Positions 25,997 to 37,167 of a stretch of 64,000 bases of DNA are shown one piece after another. The translations under genes and the position numbers were made by a program. Source of the DNA: Diphasiastrum complanatum (lineage: Eukaryota; Streptophyta; Lycopodiopsida; Lycopodiales; Lycopodiaceae); the NCBI GenBank assembly GCA_029204225.1, contig CM055101.1, positions 33,051,683-33,115,682 on the forward strand, given 5' to 3'. The notes beneath the pieces were generated by a model. The model ran no database searches and was not told the origin of the DNA. It saw nothing but the letters and a program-made list of their open reading frames with translations. Numbering within the stretch: the stretch's first letter is position 1; each line of letters opens with the position of its first letter.

Positions 25997-27657
25997 ATGA
26001 ATCTGAGATCAAGACAATCAAGAGCACGAAGGATAGCAAATCAAGCACCACACCTTCCCAGATTAGCAGCCGTGCAACAAGAGGTAGAATCGGAACCAGC
26101 ACCAATGGATCCAATGGGCCAACCCATACCTGTCGCTCCCTTGCAAGCAGTCCGAAGAGCACCACAGATGGAAATACCAAAATACGACGGATCATCAGAT
26201 CCCATCTGATTCCTCCAGATCTACGAGCAAGCTTGTGAAATCTACGACGAACGGACACCTATGGAGAAGCTGATGATGTTTCCATGTCCTTATTGGCAGT
26301 GGCTTAGGATTGGTTTTTCAACCTGTCAAAAGAAGAAAAATCTATCTGGGAAGCGGTTAATGCAGCTCTCATTACACGCTTTAAACCAAGAAAGTTCCTG
26401 GAAGACCCCTTCCTCCTGCTGAGCAAAGTCAAAATGGGAAAACGAGAAAGGGTCAGGGACTATATTGAGCGGGTCAAACACTTACGATCCGAGTGCAGTG
26501 TAGCCCTAACTCCCGATCATGCAGTGATCATGTGGTTCCTAGCCGGACTACCATGAAGCATCAGAAGAGAACTGAAACGATGAGAGCAGTACGCTACTAT
26601 GCAAGAAGCTATGGAAGATGTCATCAGGGAAGAGGATGAGGGATCTGACGACGAATATCCATCCACTCACACCCTACTCCCTCGTTAGCGTCATCATTAT
26701 CATCCGCATCTGCTCTATCCACATAACTGTTGTTGGAGCAAATGACGAAATTACACAAACAGCAGATGGAACAACTTATGCAGAAACTGAAGGCCTTACA
26801 AGGAGCTGTAGCAATAACGCCACATCAACCGGAACCAAACCAGCTGTAGTATCCAAGATGGGAAAATGTATGGTGTTCAATGTGCACGCAAAACCATACA
26901 ATGAACGAGTGTCCAATCCTAAAGCAAAATCTGAGACTGACACATAGATTCTGCCATCTGTGCAATGCAACATCGCACGATACGACATTTTGCCCGTTCA
27001 ACCCCCAGATTGTTCAACAGAAGAGAAGTCTTTATTAGACTTCTTATCCTTACCATCAAGGGGCACCCAACGCGGCACCAAGGTATGGCACACCAAATCA
27101 ACCACATCGTATGGCCTACCCTGCTCCACCAGGGCCAGCCAATCAACAAGTGGCCCATGTAAACCTGACAACAGCGGACCAGAGATGCAAATGCCACCTC
27201 AACCTGAGTAGTAGCAATGGTACGGACCGGATGAACCATTTATGGATCTTGCCATAAATGAATATGTTGCGGCCTATGCAGCTCAAACTCAACGTCAAGG
27301 CGGAAGAAATTACGGCTGCTATGGATGCGAAGAAGGACACAGAATTGCGAAATGTCCCTACAAGGGACAATATACATCATTCTGCCGAGAATGCGGTTAT
27401 GGAATTGTTACAATAATTGTCCATTTAAACCTGAAACCAGTGCACCTCTTAACCTTATTGCAATACAGCAACCAGCAGTTCCAGCAGAGATGCCATCGGA
27501 AGGACGACAATTCCACGCTCATGTGTTAGCTGTTACGCGAGCGCAGAAGAGGAAGGAAGTGGCTCCCTCACCACCACCATCGGTCACTGATGACCAACCC
27601 TCAACTTCCGCACCATATCCAAATGTGAGAAAGAAAGAAGACAGTACCAGAAAATAA
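25997..27657 (+). pseudogene. Gypsy gag, broken
   Basis: Gag packages the element RNA into particles. The frame starts MNLRSRQSRARR (25997) and reaches MEIPKYDGSSDPI, then, past a TGA, FLQIYEQACEIYDERTP. After a shift it reads RFKPRKFLEDPF and KMGKRERVRDYIERVKHLRS, the retrotransposon gag core, then DHAVIMWFLAGLP and TMQEAMEDVIREEDE. A zinc knuckle CYGCEEGHRIAKC (about 27315) is one residue short of the canonical CX2CX4HX4C, and a second Cys cluster FCRECGYGNC follows. At least four stops and two frameshifts interrupt it. Several stops sit where Arg (CGA) would fit, as expected from C-to-T decay. Confidence 0.8.
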
Positions 27658-27778
27658 GACACTGGGTATAGAAAGTACAAGTGGAGGAAAAAGAGCAAGA
27701 AAGAGTTAATCCCATGAAACCTGCGTCGAACGGGAACCGCAAGCGGGCTCACCACTGCGCACTGATCAAAATAATCGC

Positions 27779-28340
27779 TTGTGCCAACATGAACCACCTT
27801 TTCACCTGGTGGAGCCCGAGGAATCACACACTGAAAGGCTCACCCTTTTATTGTCAAGCCGTGTTAGTTTACCACTCGGAGAACTACTGCGGATTGCTCC
27901 ACAAGCAAAAAGCCTTCTAGCTGAATGGGCCAAAGCGGATGAGGAGCCAATAGCACCTGAGCCCATATATTGTAAGGGCTATGAAGAAACAAGTAACATC
28001 CTCTACATCGGAGCAGCATGGGAAAGTGAGGAACACAACATCACTTTGCCCATCAAACACAAGAGATACGAGGATGAGGCAACAGTGGTAGATGGAGAAT
28101 CGAGATTCGCCATCAAGCTGGCAGATCAATCATGTGTGAAACCGAAAGGTGTAGTTGCCGATATCCCTGTAAAGATACCAAGCATGCAGTTTGTGATTAC
28201 TTTTGTAGTCATGGATATACTTGAATCTCCATCTATATAACGTGTCTTACTGGGAAGACCATGGGTGAGGACTGCGCAAGTAGTACACAACTAGGGTATG
28301 GGAAAACTCACCTTCAAGAATAGAGAACAGGCTATAAAGG
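27779..28340 (+). pseudogene. Gypsy aspartic protease region, degraded
   Basis: The frame carries KGYEETSNILYIG and DGESRFAIKLADQS, then GVVADIPVKIPSMQF and, past a TAA, RVLLGRPWVRTAQVVHN. The last segment is the conserved C-terminal signature of plant gypsy proteases. A TAG follows VVHN where Trp is usual. A clear D-S/T-G active-site triad is not visible in this frame, so catalysis is doubtful even apart from the stops. Confidence 0.6.
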
Positions 28341-28360
28341 TTGATCCAACCACATAGGCG

Positions 28361-28999
28361 GTGAAACGTATTGCACCCAAAGCTGATGACGGATCATCCA
28401 CAACAGATCACATGATTTATCGCCCAAGGCCAACCAAGGGAGGTCACTATGATTCAGAGACGGATGTCGTGATATGGACATATGCATTAGCAACTATTGA
28501 CTATCAGACATGTCAATATGAATCAGATCTAGAACCTAGTAGATCTTCACCCAAATGTTACACCATGGACACACCAATCACATTCGGGGTGAATATGATA
28601 AACGTAGCATGGCTGTCAACGGAGCCTATTGAGAACCCAGTGGACGATGATCTAGTCCCTTGGAAACATGCTCTAACTTATAATAAGGAGATTGAGCTGA
28701 CTGATGAACAGGTCCTACATCACATGGACCCAGATCATTACGAAACCAAGAAAGTACCAGTTCAATCACCACAAAAGTCTACTATGGCGAAAGTCTCAAG
28801 GATCGATCCACTCAAGGCACCTGCGAATAAGAAGAATCAGTTGAAGCAACACTACAACCAGGTGATCCGTTGGAGTGATCTATCCAAAGAGGCGATAGCT
28901 ACAGTGGATGTTGATATTCGCAACCATGAGGCGAATATCACAGTAGTCCCGGTGAAAGACAACAAGGATGAATCCACCAAAATGACAAAAAAAGGGTAA
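28361..28999 (+). other. Open frame between protease and RT, 212 codons
   Basis: This unbroken frame begins at ATG 28361 and ends at TAA 28997. It is hydrophilic and acidic, with PRPTKGGHYDSETDVVIWTYA and WKHALTYNKEIELTDEQVLHH. I recognise no domain. By position it is the protease-RT linker of the polyprotein. Confidence 0.55.
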
Positions 29000-29329
29000 A
29001 AAGAAAGTGTTGGATTCCTTGAAGTCAATCAAGATAGACTCAAAAACAACGTCATCTTCTACACAGGTGACAGAAAATTAAAAAATGACCAGTCAGGCTA
29101 AGATCAATATGCTGAAAGAGGAATCTCGACGTGCCAGTTCACGAGATGCCTGAGACTTTTGTGGTAATCATGATGTCACAAGCCCAGAGAGAACCTGAGC
29201 ACTAGCGGAACAAGTCTTTGAGGGACATGCGTGAACATAGCCAATGAATCTTGTGAGCCAAGTGAAGAAGAAAAGATAGTGCATGTGGGAGAGCAGTTAA
29301 CACCCACATAGTTCAAGAGACTATAATCG

Positions 29330-30765
29330 TTGTTGGTGGAATATAAAGACTGTTTTTCCTAGAGTTATAGTGACCTGAAGGGCATTCCACCAACAGTAGT
29401 CCAACACACCATACCCTTGGTTGACGGAGCAGTCCCCAAGGTAAGTCGTTATTACCACTGCAACCCGAATTATACTGAGCTGATCAAATAGGAGTTGCAA
29501 AAGCTGATGGATGCAATCGAGCACACGGAATGGGTATCACCGATAGTTATAGTACCCAAGAAGAACGACAAAATGCGAATTTGTGTGAATCTGAAGGCGC
29601 TAAATGCAATCACCAAAAAAGATCATTTTTCTTTACCATTTACAAAAAGTGTCCTCGATAGAGTAGCCGACGCCGAGGCATACAGTTTTCTAGACGGCTT
29701 CAGCGGCTACAACCAGGTGAAGATAGCCCCCCCGGACCAGCACAAGACAACATTTGCCACAGAATGGGGAACCTATGCCTATAAATTGATGCCATTCAAA
29801 CTTTGCAATGCCCCAAGCACCTTTCAACGAGTCATGCATGCGACATTCAAAGATTATCTGCAAAAAAATTTGGAAATTTTCTTGGACGATCTGTGCGTGA
29901 ATGGACCAGACTCAGAACACTTATCCAACCTGGAGAAGGTGTTACAAAAATGCCACGACTACCAGATCTCCCTTAATCCAGAAAAATGTCAATTCTGGGT
30001 AACACATGGCTTGATTCTCGGCCATATAGTGTCAAGACATGGGATCGCCACAGATCTATCAAAGATCAGGATCATTATTGATCTACCACCACCGGGGACG
30101 ATCCGCAAAGTCTATATCTTCATGGGTCATGCTAACTATAATAGGATCTTCATTCTTGATTTTGCAAAGTTAGCCCGACCAATTTACAAACTCACAACGG
30201 ATCCACATTGGAACGAGGAAGCCCTAAAGGCTTTCCAGAAGCTTAAGGGTGCATCGGTTTTAGCACCAATGTTACGCACACCCAATTGGTCCATTGAGTT
30301 TCACGTGCATACAGACGCATCGAAGTATGCAGTTGGAGCGGTCTTAACCCAGCCATGTGAACACAAAAAGGATTTTCCAATCCGATTTGCAAGCCGACAG
30401 CTCAATGATACCGAAATGAATTATTCAACCATAGAGCGAGAAGCACTGGCAATGATTTATGCGGTTAAGAAATTTCACATTACCTGATGGCCACACATTT
30501 TGCTTTTTATACGGACCATCAACTCTTGCTCTATCTCGTTAATAAAACTTGCAACACCGGGAGAATCAACAGATGGCTACTTCTGTTGTTGGAATTTGAT
30601 TTTCGGATAGTAGTTCGCAAGGGAAAACAAGATTACATGGCAGATTATGTATCAGAATCAAGGAGAAGGAGATTGCAACCCAATTCGACGATGAGCTGGC
30701 AGATGCTGCCTTATTTTACGTGGACACAGTACCAGAATGGGTTGTCGACATTGTTGAATATCTAA
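29330..30765 (+). pseudogene. Gypsy reverse transcriptase and RNase H
   Basis: RT copies the element RNA into DNA and RNase H removes the RNA strand. The run-up reads DLKGIPPTVVQHTIPL after a TAG that replaces the usual Trp of FAWSY. From 29495 a 330-codon frame has WVSPIVIVPKKN, FLDGFSGYNQVKIAP (first catalytic Asp at residue 67), LMPFKLCNAPSTFQRVM and FLDDL (catalytic Asp pair at 131-132), then KCQFWVTHGLILGHIVS. RNase H begins HVHTDASKYAVGAVL and reaches IEREALAMIYAVKKF. A 1-base shift and TGA at 30485 break it. It resumes ATHFAFYTDHQLL and ends near 30765. The RT core is otherwise intact and is the best-preserved part of the element. Confidence 0.9.
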
Positions 30766-30811
30766 TGCGAGGCCAACCAGACAAATTCTACCAAAGGCGG
30801 AACGACAAAAA

Positions 30812-31988
30812 TTGATCTTGAAGGTTAGACCTTATCAGCTGATTGCCGACCAGTTATACCGAAGAGGACCAGACGGAATTCTTCGGTGGTGTATTCTTTC
30901 TCATGAGGCCACCCAGATCATTTCGCTTTCACATGAAGGCATGGGTGGGAGCCATTTTGCATCCGACATTACAGTTCGCAAGATCTTGCAATCAGGATGT
31001 TGGTGGCCAACGATTCATAAGGATACGGAGGAATACTTAAAAAAGTGCGATGTGTGCCAAAGGGCAAGAAGGCCAACGAGATTGAATTATGACCTACTGC
31101 ACCCAGTCTTAGCCCAAATACCATTTGAAAAGTGGGGATTGGATTACATTGGTCCAATTCACCCTGCGGCAAGGAGTTCCCAGGCTCAATACGTAATCGT
31201 AGCCACAAACTACCTCACCAAATGGGTCGAAGCCAAGGCAGTAAGAGTAGCTGATGCTAGGACCACTGCCAAGTTCCTTTATGAAATTATCATTGTATGC
31301 TTCAGATGCCCGATAGAGCTAGTAAGTGATCACGGAAGCATATTTCATCAATGAGACCATCAAGGTCTTGTTGGAGGAATTCTTCGTGATCCACATAACC
31401 AGTACGCCTTATTATCCTTGTGGTAATGGGCAAGCAGAATCATCCAATAAGATCCTGTGTAGCATGCTCACAAAAACAGTTGAAGCTAGCAGATCAGATT
31501 GGGAACATAAGTTGCATGCTGCACTATGGGCATTCTGGACAACATATAAAAGAAGCACTAATCAAACACCCTTCCAATTGGTGTATGGTCAAGATGCTGT
31601 GATGCCAGTAGAGTTTTTAGTTCCTTCATTAAGGATTGCCACCACACAACGTCTTAGTGAGTCCAATTCTCTACAACTACGCCACGAAGCTCTGCATAAA
31701 CTCTGTGAAACACGCTTACTAGATGTGCATGCACTGGCAGTTGAAAAGGAAAGACACAAAGCATGGCATGATTGCATATTACAAAAGAAGGATCTTCGTT
31801 TCGGAGATCTGGTCCTGATGTATAAAACCAAGGCAATCAAAGGGAAATTAAAAATCACAGGTGAAGGTCCCTATCGGATCAAGGAAATTCTTAATCATGG
31901 AGCCGTGAATTTAGAAAAATTAGATGGGACACCATTCGATACACCCATCAACGGTAGCCGATTGCACAAGTACTGGCCACCACAGTGA
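30812..31988 (+). pseudogene. Gypsy integrase
   Basis: Integrase inserts the DNA copy into the genome. The first frame (from 30812) has the HHCC zinc-binding set H41, H48, C79 and C82 (HEGMGGSH ... CDVCQRA), then the catalytic core with WGLDYIGPIHP (Asp 111) and LVSDHGSIF (second Asp). A frameshift near 31330 moves to the next frame (to stop 31986). That frame continues YYPCGNGQAESSNK (catalytic Glu), TPFQLVYGQDAVMPVE, and the C-terminal DLVLMYKTKAIKGKLKITGEGPYRI and LDGTPFDTPINGSRLHKYW. DDE and HHCC residues are all present. One frameshift is the main defect. There is no chromodomain. Confidence 0.9.
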
Positions 31989-33080
31989 GATAGATCCAGA
32001 GTAGTGGGGGCACGTTACGAAAAGCTAATCTGCTAAGCCATCACTGCTAGATCTAAGAAGATCAAGCCAAATCAAGCTAAATCCATCAAGATTCAGCCAG
32101 ATCTGGCAAGATTGGAAAAATCCATCATAATCCAAGAAAGATCCAGATCTAGATAGGATCAAGAAGGAAGCAGATCATCAGATTGACTAAGGAATATGTT
32201 ACCAAGTATCCATCAAAACTTTCAACGAACTACCAATAGTCAGATTAAGCCTGGATGAGGCTAATTACCAGTTTACAAAAGTTAAAAATCAGAAAATCTC
32301 GAGATCTCATCAAAAAACACTCTAAAAGGGCAACTTTTCATGATTTTTTGAAATCCCCTGGGAGATAGCTCTTGAAACTTGGACAATCACCAGATCTAAC
32401 CCAGATGCATCTATGAAAATCTCTACGAGAGTTCCTGATGGAGGAATCACCATTTTCTAGTGTGTGCGAGGGTTCCTAGAAGCAGATTTTTTAGAACCCT
32501 CGCAGAGCATCAAGATCAACTTACCAACCTCGCAAGGTGCCTAAATGGAATCAGAGCAGTGAAATTAGCCTACCTACATGGTCTGATCTTGAAAATCCAA
32601 TCACAGGAACAAGTTGCACGAGAGATCACTTCCTACGAGAGTTGAACCCTTGCAAACAGCCTGAACCTTCGCAAAACCTTCGCATAGTAGTCAAATCACC
32701 TTCTGAACTCTCGCAGACTTCCCTAAGGTCTTAGAATTTTGTGAAGAAGGGGCCTGCCAAAATTTGGGTGGAACTGAACAAGGGAAAGTGGATTTCACCT
32801 AATACGCACTCTAAATTCCGCTATATAAGGGCTGAATTCGAGTCATTTGTCACCTTTGCTAGCGAAGCTCTGCCAAAATTTACATTGAAATTATCAAGTT
32901 CTCCGGTTGCAACCAAACTTCCTACCAACTATCATCCGATCATACTGAACACTGATCTGCGCTCTGAACTACACTTCTTGTCATCCAACACTTGTTATTC
33001 ACAATTTTCTGCATTTCCACACCCTCTTCCATTTTCCACCGTTTTTTCTACTTTTTCGACCTCTAATCATCACTGCTAAC
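31989..33080 (+). other. Spacer after pol with leader-type motifs
   Basis: No ORF of note. The leader motif reappears: TACGAGAGTT at 32424 and 32634, TGCGAGGGTT at 32465 paired with AACCCTCGCA at 32495 (10-bp stem, 20-base loop), and AACTCTCGCA at 32706. A TATATAAGG box at 32821 precedes the extra ORF by about 260 bases and could be an internal promoter, which is speculative. Confidence 0.6.
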
Positions 33081-35903
33081 ATGGCCTCCTCATCCTCTGA
33101 AGACTCTGGCACCAAACAAGTGATCCACGTGACATCCTCGAGGCCACACAAATTTGACCTCTACCCTCTGACGCTTTGATCCAACCATGGTTGCAGACAG
33201 CTGGCCCACTTCTAGAGGCAATGGGTTTTTACCAGACGCTTTTCCATTCTGAGATTAACATGTGCCTCGCCCTTCATGCTTATGCCACCTGGGACAAGGA
33301 AAAGATTCGTTTCCACTTCCTGTACCAAGGTACCACGTACAAGGTTAGGATTAACGCCGACTCGATGGTCACCATTGACATTATGTCCGGTGATCGTCAG
33401 CCCATCTCCCATCGCAATGCCAAAACTCTGATCAAGTCTTTCGTCACCCAAACTGCACTATCTGATAGATGTTATTACGAAACCCGTCATCCAGACGGCT
33501 GCGCATCTGTTGAATAACTTTCTGGTTATTTCAACATTTCGCAAGGACAGAATCCAATCTAAGCTGCTGAGTCAGATAGTGGAATCATTTCTGGAATTTT
33601 TTAGCCCCTCCGTTGTGCCATACGACTGGCATAGCTTTCTTATTTGTGAACTAACCAACTCCATCAAACCCAACAACCGTGAGCGTATCACAGCAGGTCC
33701 CCTATTGTGTAACTTTGACTGCGCACTTCTCGAGGTGAAAGTGCACGGTTTCCAATGCTCATCCCTTTTGTCTACCCTCATGCCACATACTAACCTTTAT
33801 CTGCCATCTCAAGCATCCACCTCCTCCCAACCTGCAGTTATTAACACAACGGCCAGCAAATGAATGTGTGGCGCTGCCTCTACATCCACATCTCCGCCTG
33901 CTACCCGAAGACGCACCTCCACTACTACACTAACCACCCCATCAACCACTGCCACTTCTTCTTCCGTGCAACTCCCCACTCTGATCTCTGTTGTCGCTAC
34001 CTCTCATCATGTTCCATCCACATCTATTTCTGTGTCCGTCCCCATTTCTGTTGTTGATATGATTTCTATCTCTGTTCCGTTATCCACTACTCCGTCCATC
34101 ACCATCGCATCCTCCATCACTCCTGCCGCCACTGTTGCTTCCATTCCGTTCAATCCTTCTGATTCTCAACTGTCTCTAGACACTCTGGCCTGGATGCAAG
34201 TCATCAATTTTTCACCTCCATGCCAGACCCTTTCTGCTCCATCTTTGCCTTCTTCCATACTCCACACCACCCTTCAATTTCCCTATGTTCTTCCCGCCCT
34301 CTCGTTTGGACAAACCGTCCTCACCCCTGTTTCCACAGTTGCTTCTCAGAACCCACCTGCTTCGTCACCAAAGATTGTTGAGGGCAACTAACCGTTGTCT
34401 GATGACGCATTTATTCAAACAATTTTTGTACCATCGCCAGATCAGACTGATCCTATCGCCCCAGATGGCATCAAGTCCAATGAGAACCTGATCGAAGATA
34501 ATGACGACGATATTCCACAAGTCATCGGGGCCGATACAACGTAAGCCCCTATCAGTGCCAGTGTACTGGCTACTCCCACAGACCTAACGACGACGTATCA
34601 GACTCTGGGAAAATACATCCTAGATGCGGTAGTGGCCAAAGCCATTCTAAAAATCTGGAAAACAGGGTACTACACCTGGCGACGAGTAACACAGCTGCGA
34701 GCAGACCTAACCAAGCTGCAGCACGAATTGATTCTGATGCAACAACATGAACAAGAAGGGCACCAAGAGATTGCCAAGCTGCAATAGAAGGAGGAGGGCC
34801 TCAACAAATATATCCAAAGCCTCTCCAAAGCGTTGACAGAGGCCTCCACAAAGGTGTGAGAGCTTCAATCTGAAGCATCCCAACGGCTTGCTCCCATCCA
34901 GACGCAACTAAACCTTTTGGAAGCAGAGAATACGCGCCTGGGGACGGAGGTCAAAGCCCTACAAGATGAAAAGCTCGTTTGGTTAGCTCAACCTGCACCA
35001 GACTCAAGGCCGCTTTCTCAATAAAAAATGAATCTTCTTTGGCATCAGGTGCAGGTATATAGCCAAACCTTAAATAGCTACTAGGTAGAGTTCAATAAAT
35101 ATCGGACAAGCGCAACTCACGAGCTCGCCCAGGACAAGCAAGCCCTCAAGGCATGCCAAAAATTCATGGACACAAAGGCCCAGCCCAACCCCATGGTAAT
35201 TCCATCGCCACTGATTTTTTACGCTGCACAGGCCAGTACCAACCAAGACCAAAGCCAGCAGGCAGTAGGGGGATCTAACCAAGATCAAGGGTCTGAAGGC
35301 CAAGATCAAGGGCAAACAGATATGCCTGCTGAGACGCAAGACCAGGGCCAAGGCGTAGATACCAGCCAAAGCCAAGCCGCGTCATCTAGAGGTTCACACA
35401 CGATATCTACTAGCCGAGCCTTCCGAAGACCCAAGTTTGTGGAGGAGAAAATCAACGAATTCCTATCAAAGTATGCCCACGAGTCATCAAGAGGCGGCTG
35501 GCAGATATCATTTTCAGCTCAGACCATAAAGGGCAAAGAACTGCAAGCATTACCCGCCCTCCAACCACAACCAGAGTGGCGTCAACAGTTGTTCAAAAGA
35601 GACCCTGTGGCCATCAGGGCCTACGTGATGGGTCCACAACAATTACGGGTGAACGCGCACTTCTTGCCATGTACACGAAGATCCAAATGGGCAGAATGCG
35701 GCACCCCTCTGGACAAGATCACACTTCAGAATTTTAATTGGCCGATCATACAATCAGAATATGGGTGGACAACGGATGTAGATGCCAGAAGGGCTCTCAC
35801 CGCGTTCGCAACCCATTATATTAATTGCCCTGATCCAGCAGTCCGCACGACAACCACTTACGCCTGGGACTTAGAACATCTAATGGGGATCGAGACTGAA
35901 TAA
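33081..35903 (+). pseudogene. Extra sense ORF after pol, about 940 codons, unknown protein
   Basis: It starts MASSSSEDSGTKQVIHVTS at 33081. A frameshift moves to 33176-33517 (LLEAMGFYQTLFHSEINMCL, YKVRINADSMVTIDI) and back near 33500. One frame then runs to TAA 35901 with about seven internal stops. Regions in order: a globular N part, a Ser/Thr/Pro-rich stretch (33864-34390), a coiled coil (about 34690-34985, heptads such as LRADLTKLQHELILM and LLEAENTRLGTEVKAL), a Gln/Asp-rich stretch (35220-35380), and a globular C part with WRQQLFKRDPVAIRAYVMGP and ITLQNFNWPIIQSEYGW. I do not recognise any domain. I see no clear signal peptide or membrane helix, so env-like is not supported. Confidence 0.65.
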
Positions 35904-35927
35904 GACAAGTTCCTCCCACCATATTCT

Positions 35928-36208
35928 TTGACGTTAATAAGGCGCTACCTTCAGACAAAGTCAAAGATCAACTGCCAATCACTCGTGTGTATTATCGAGC
36001 CGCATTTCTGGGCGATCCATGGACACGCAGATTCCAAACATGGGTCGACCAAGGCTGCAAGGAGTCCACAAGTCCCTTCACACGCCCAAGGACTTGAAGA
36101 AACTAGACCGTGTCACCACCTACCTGATCCAACAAAGGCGAGTGAAGAAAACGCTATACTAAACCGACAGAGTGCCGAGGGACCAGCACTACTTCAGGCC
36201 GTGGGTCC
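35928..36208 (+). pseudogene. Continuation of the extra ORF region, frameshifted
   Basis: Frames read QVPPTIFFDVNKALPSDK, then YYRAAFLGDPWTRRFQTWVD, then, shifted, HKSLHTPKDLKKLDRVTTYL and QHYFRPWV up to the second LTR copy. Composition is like the preceding ORF. It seems to be the far C-terminal part of the same protein. Confidence 0.45.
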
Positions 36209-36912
36209 TGTTAGTATTCCCAACAAAGTGCAAATAAATAAAATTATCCAATAAAATGTGTTGCGAGGGCATGGCATCTTGCGTGTATAAGCCCATGGCC
36301 CACTTGGCACGCAAGTGAAGTTGTAAATAAAATAATAGACTTGGGCCCTTTGTAATTAAAATAAAACTTGAGGCCCAAAGTCAATTCTAAACTTAGAGTT
36401 TACTTTTTAGAGCTGGGTCCAATTTTGGACTCACATGAATCTTGTGATTTCCAATGTACTTTTTGTGGACCCTTGGATCAAGTTGGGTCCAAGATAAATG
36501 GATAGAATCAATGTGAATATTAGCCAATAGGATTGAGGGGCAAGGGCCTTCCCCATTTTATAAAAAGACACCATTTGTACACTATTTTCATGCTTAATAG
36601 AGAAAAGGAGACTCTACCAATTTGAGAGCTCAGCATCCTCATTTGCTAATTAATCTTGCTTATGCTATTGTTGTGATTGCTTGTTATTTTCATTTCCCAT
36701 GCTTTTGGGTTATGCTCCTTCACCCAAATCATGATGAATGTTAGAGTAGAGGAGTAGAGTTAAGGGAGAGTAGTGTTAGTGGTGAATAGAGTTAGGGAGG
36801 AAGTAGGAAACTAACTAAAATTAGCATCTATGCATAGTTAGGTACCTATCTAGTGATCTAACCCTTGTTGACAGGCGGGAGGGCTATACTACGCAAGATC
36901 TTCGACCCTACA
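36209..36912 (+). repeat. Second LTR copy (704 bp)
   Basis: It runs from TGTTAGTATTCCCAACA to CTTCGACCCTACA and is collinear with the 5' LTR apart from a 113-base deletion and a 9-base insertion. Most single-base differences are transitions. GGGTC lies immediately after it and also one base before it, and no polypurine tract precedes it. Confidence 0.9.
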
Positions 36913-37167
36913 GGGTCGCATGTGCCCAGGTTCGTGGGGGATCTGGAGGCCCACTAGTTAAAGTTCTGGGGGCATTTGCTGTCCTATTCGTGCCATGTGG
37001 CGCGATGACATTGTTTTGAGGCCGAAAATTGGGGTAGTGCCTTTAAATCAGTAGTAGTTGTCTTGATCACTCGATTCAAGCCAATGAAGTTTTTGGAAGA
37101 TCCATTCCTTAAGATCAAAATGGGGAAGAAAGAGATGGTCAGAGATTACATTGAATTCAATCAGAAT
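36913..37167 (+). mobile_element. Gag fragment of a related gypsy element
   Basis: At 37070-37160 the translation gives RFKPMKFLEDPFL-KIKMGKKEMVRDYIEF, clearly homologous to the gag at about 26380-26500 (RFKPRKFLEDPF, KMGKRERVRDYIERV). Before it lies GTTCTGGGGGCATTTGC, similar to the GTGGGGGCACG found just after pol at 32004. So DNA of the same family continues beyond the second LTR. Confidence 0.7.

Larger units (their letters stand above)
23883..36912 (+). mobile_element. Large Ty3/gypsy retrotransposon with extra 3' ORF
   Basis: Order on the plus strand: LTR (23883-24690), long leader with stem-loop units, gag, protease, RT-RNase H, integrase, a motif-bearing spacer, an extra ORF and a second LTR copy (36209-36912). 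Gag, PR, RT, RH and IN are in gypsy order and no chromodomain follows integrase. The long post-pol ORF recalls the non-chromovirus Tat/Athila group; that lineage call is inference. All coding parts contain stops or frameshifts, so it is non-autonomous now. Flanking 5-mers are GAGTC on the left and GGGTC on the right, four of five matching. No primer-binding site is obvious after 24690, and no polypurine tract precedes 36209, so the two LTRs may not belong to one insertion. Confidence 0.8.

Noticed and set aside
33864-34391. Ser/Thr/Pro-rich stretch as an env-like glycoprotein
   Set aside because: No signal peptide or transmembrane helix is visible in the surrounding ORF, so an envelope role is not supported.
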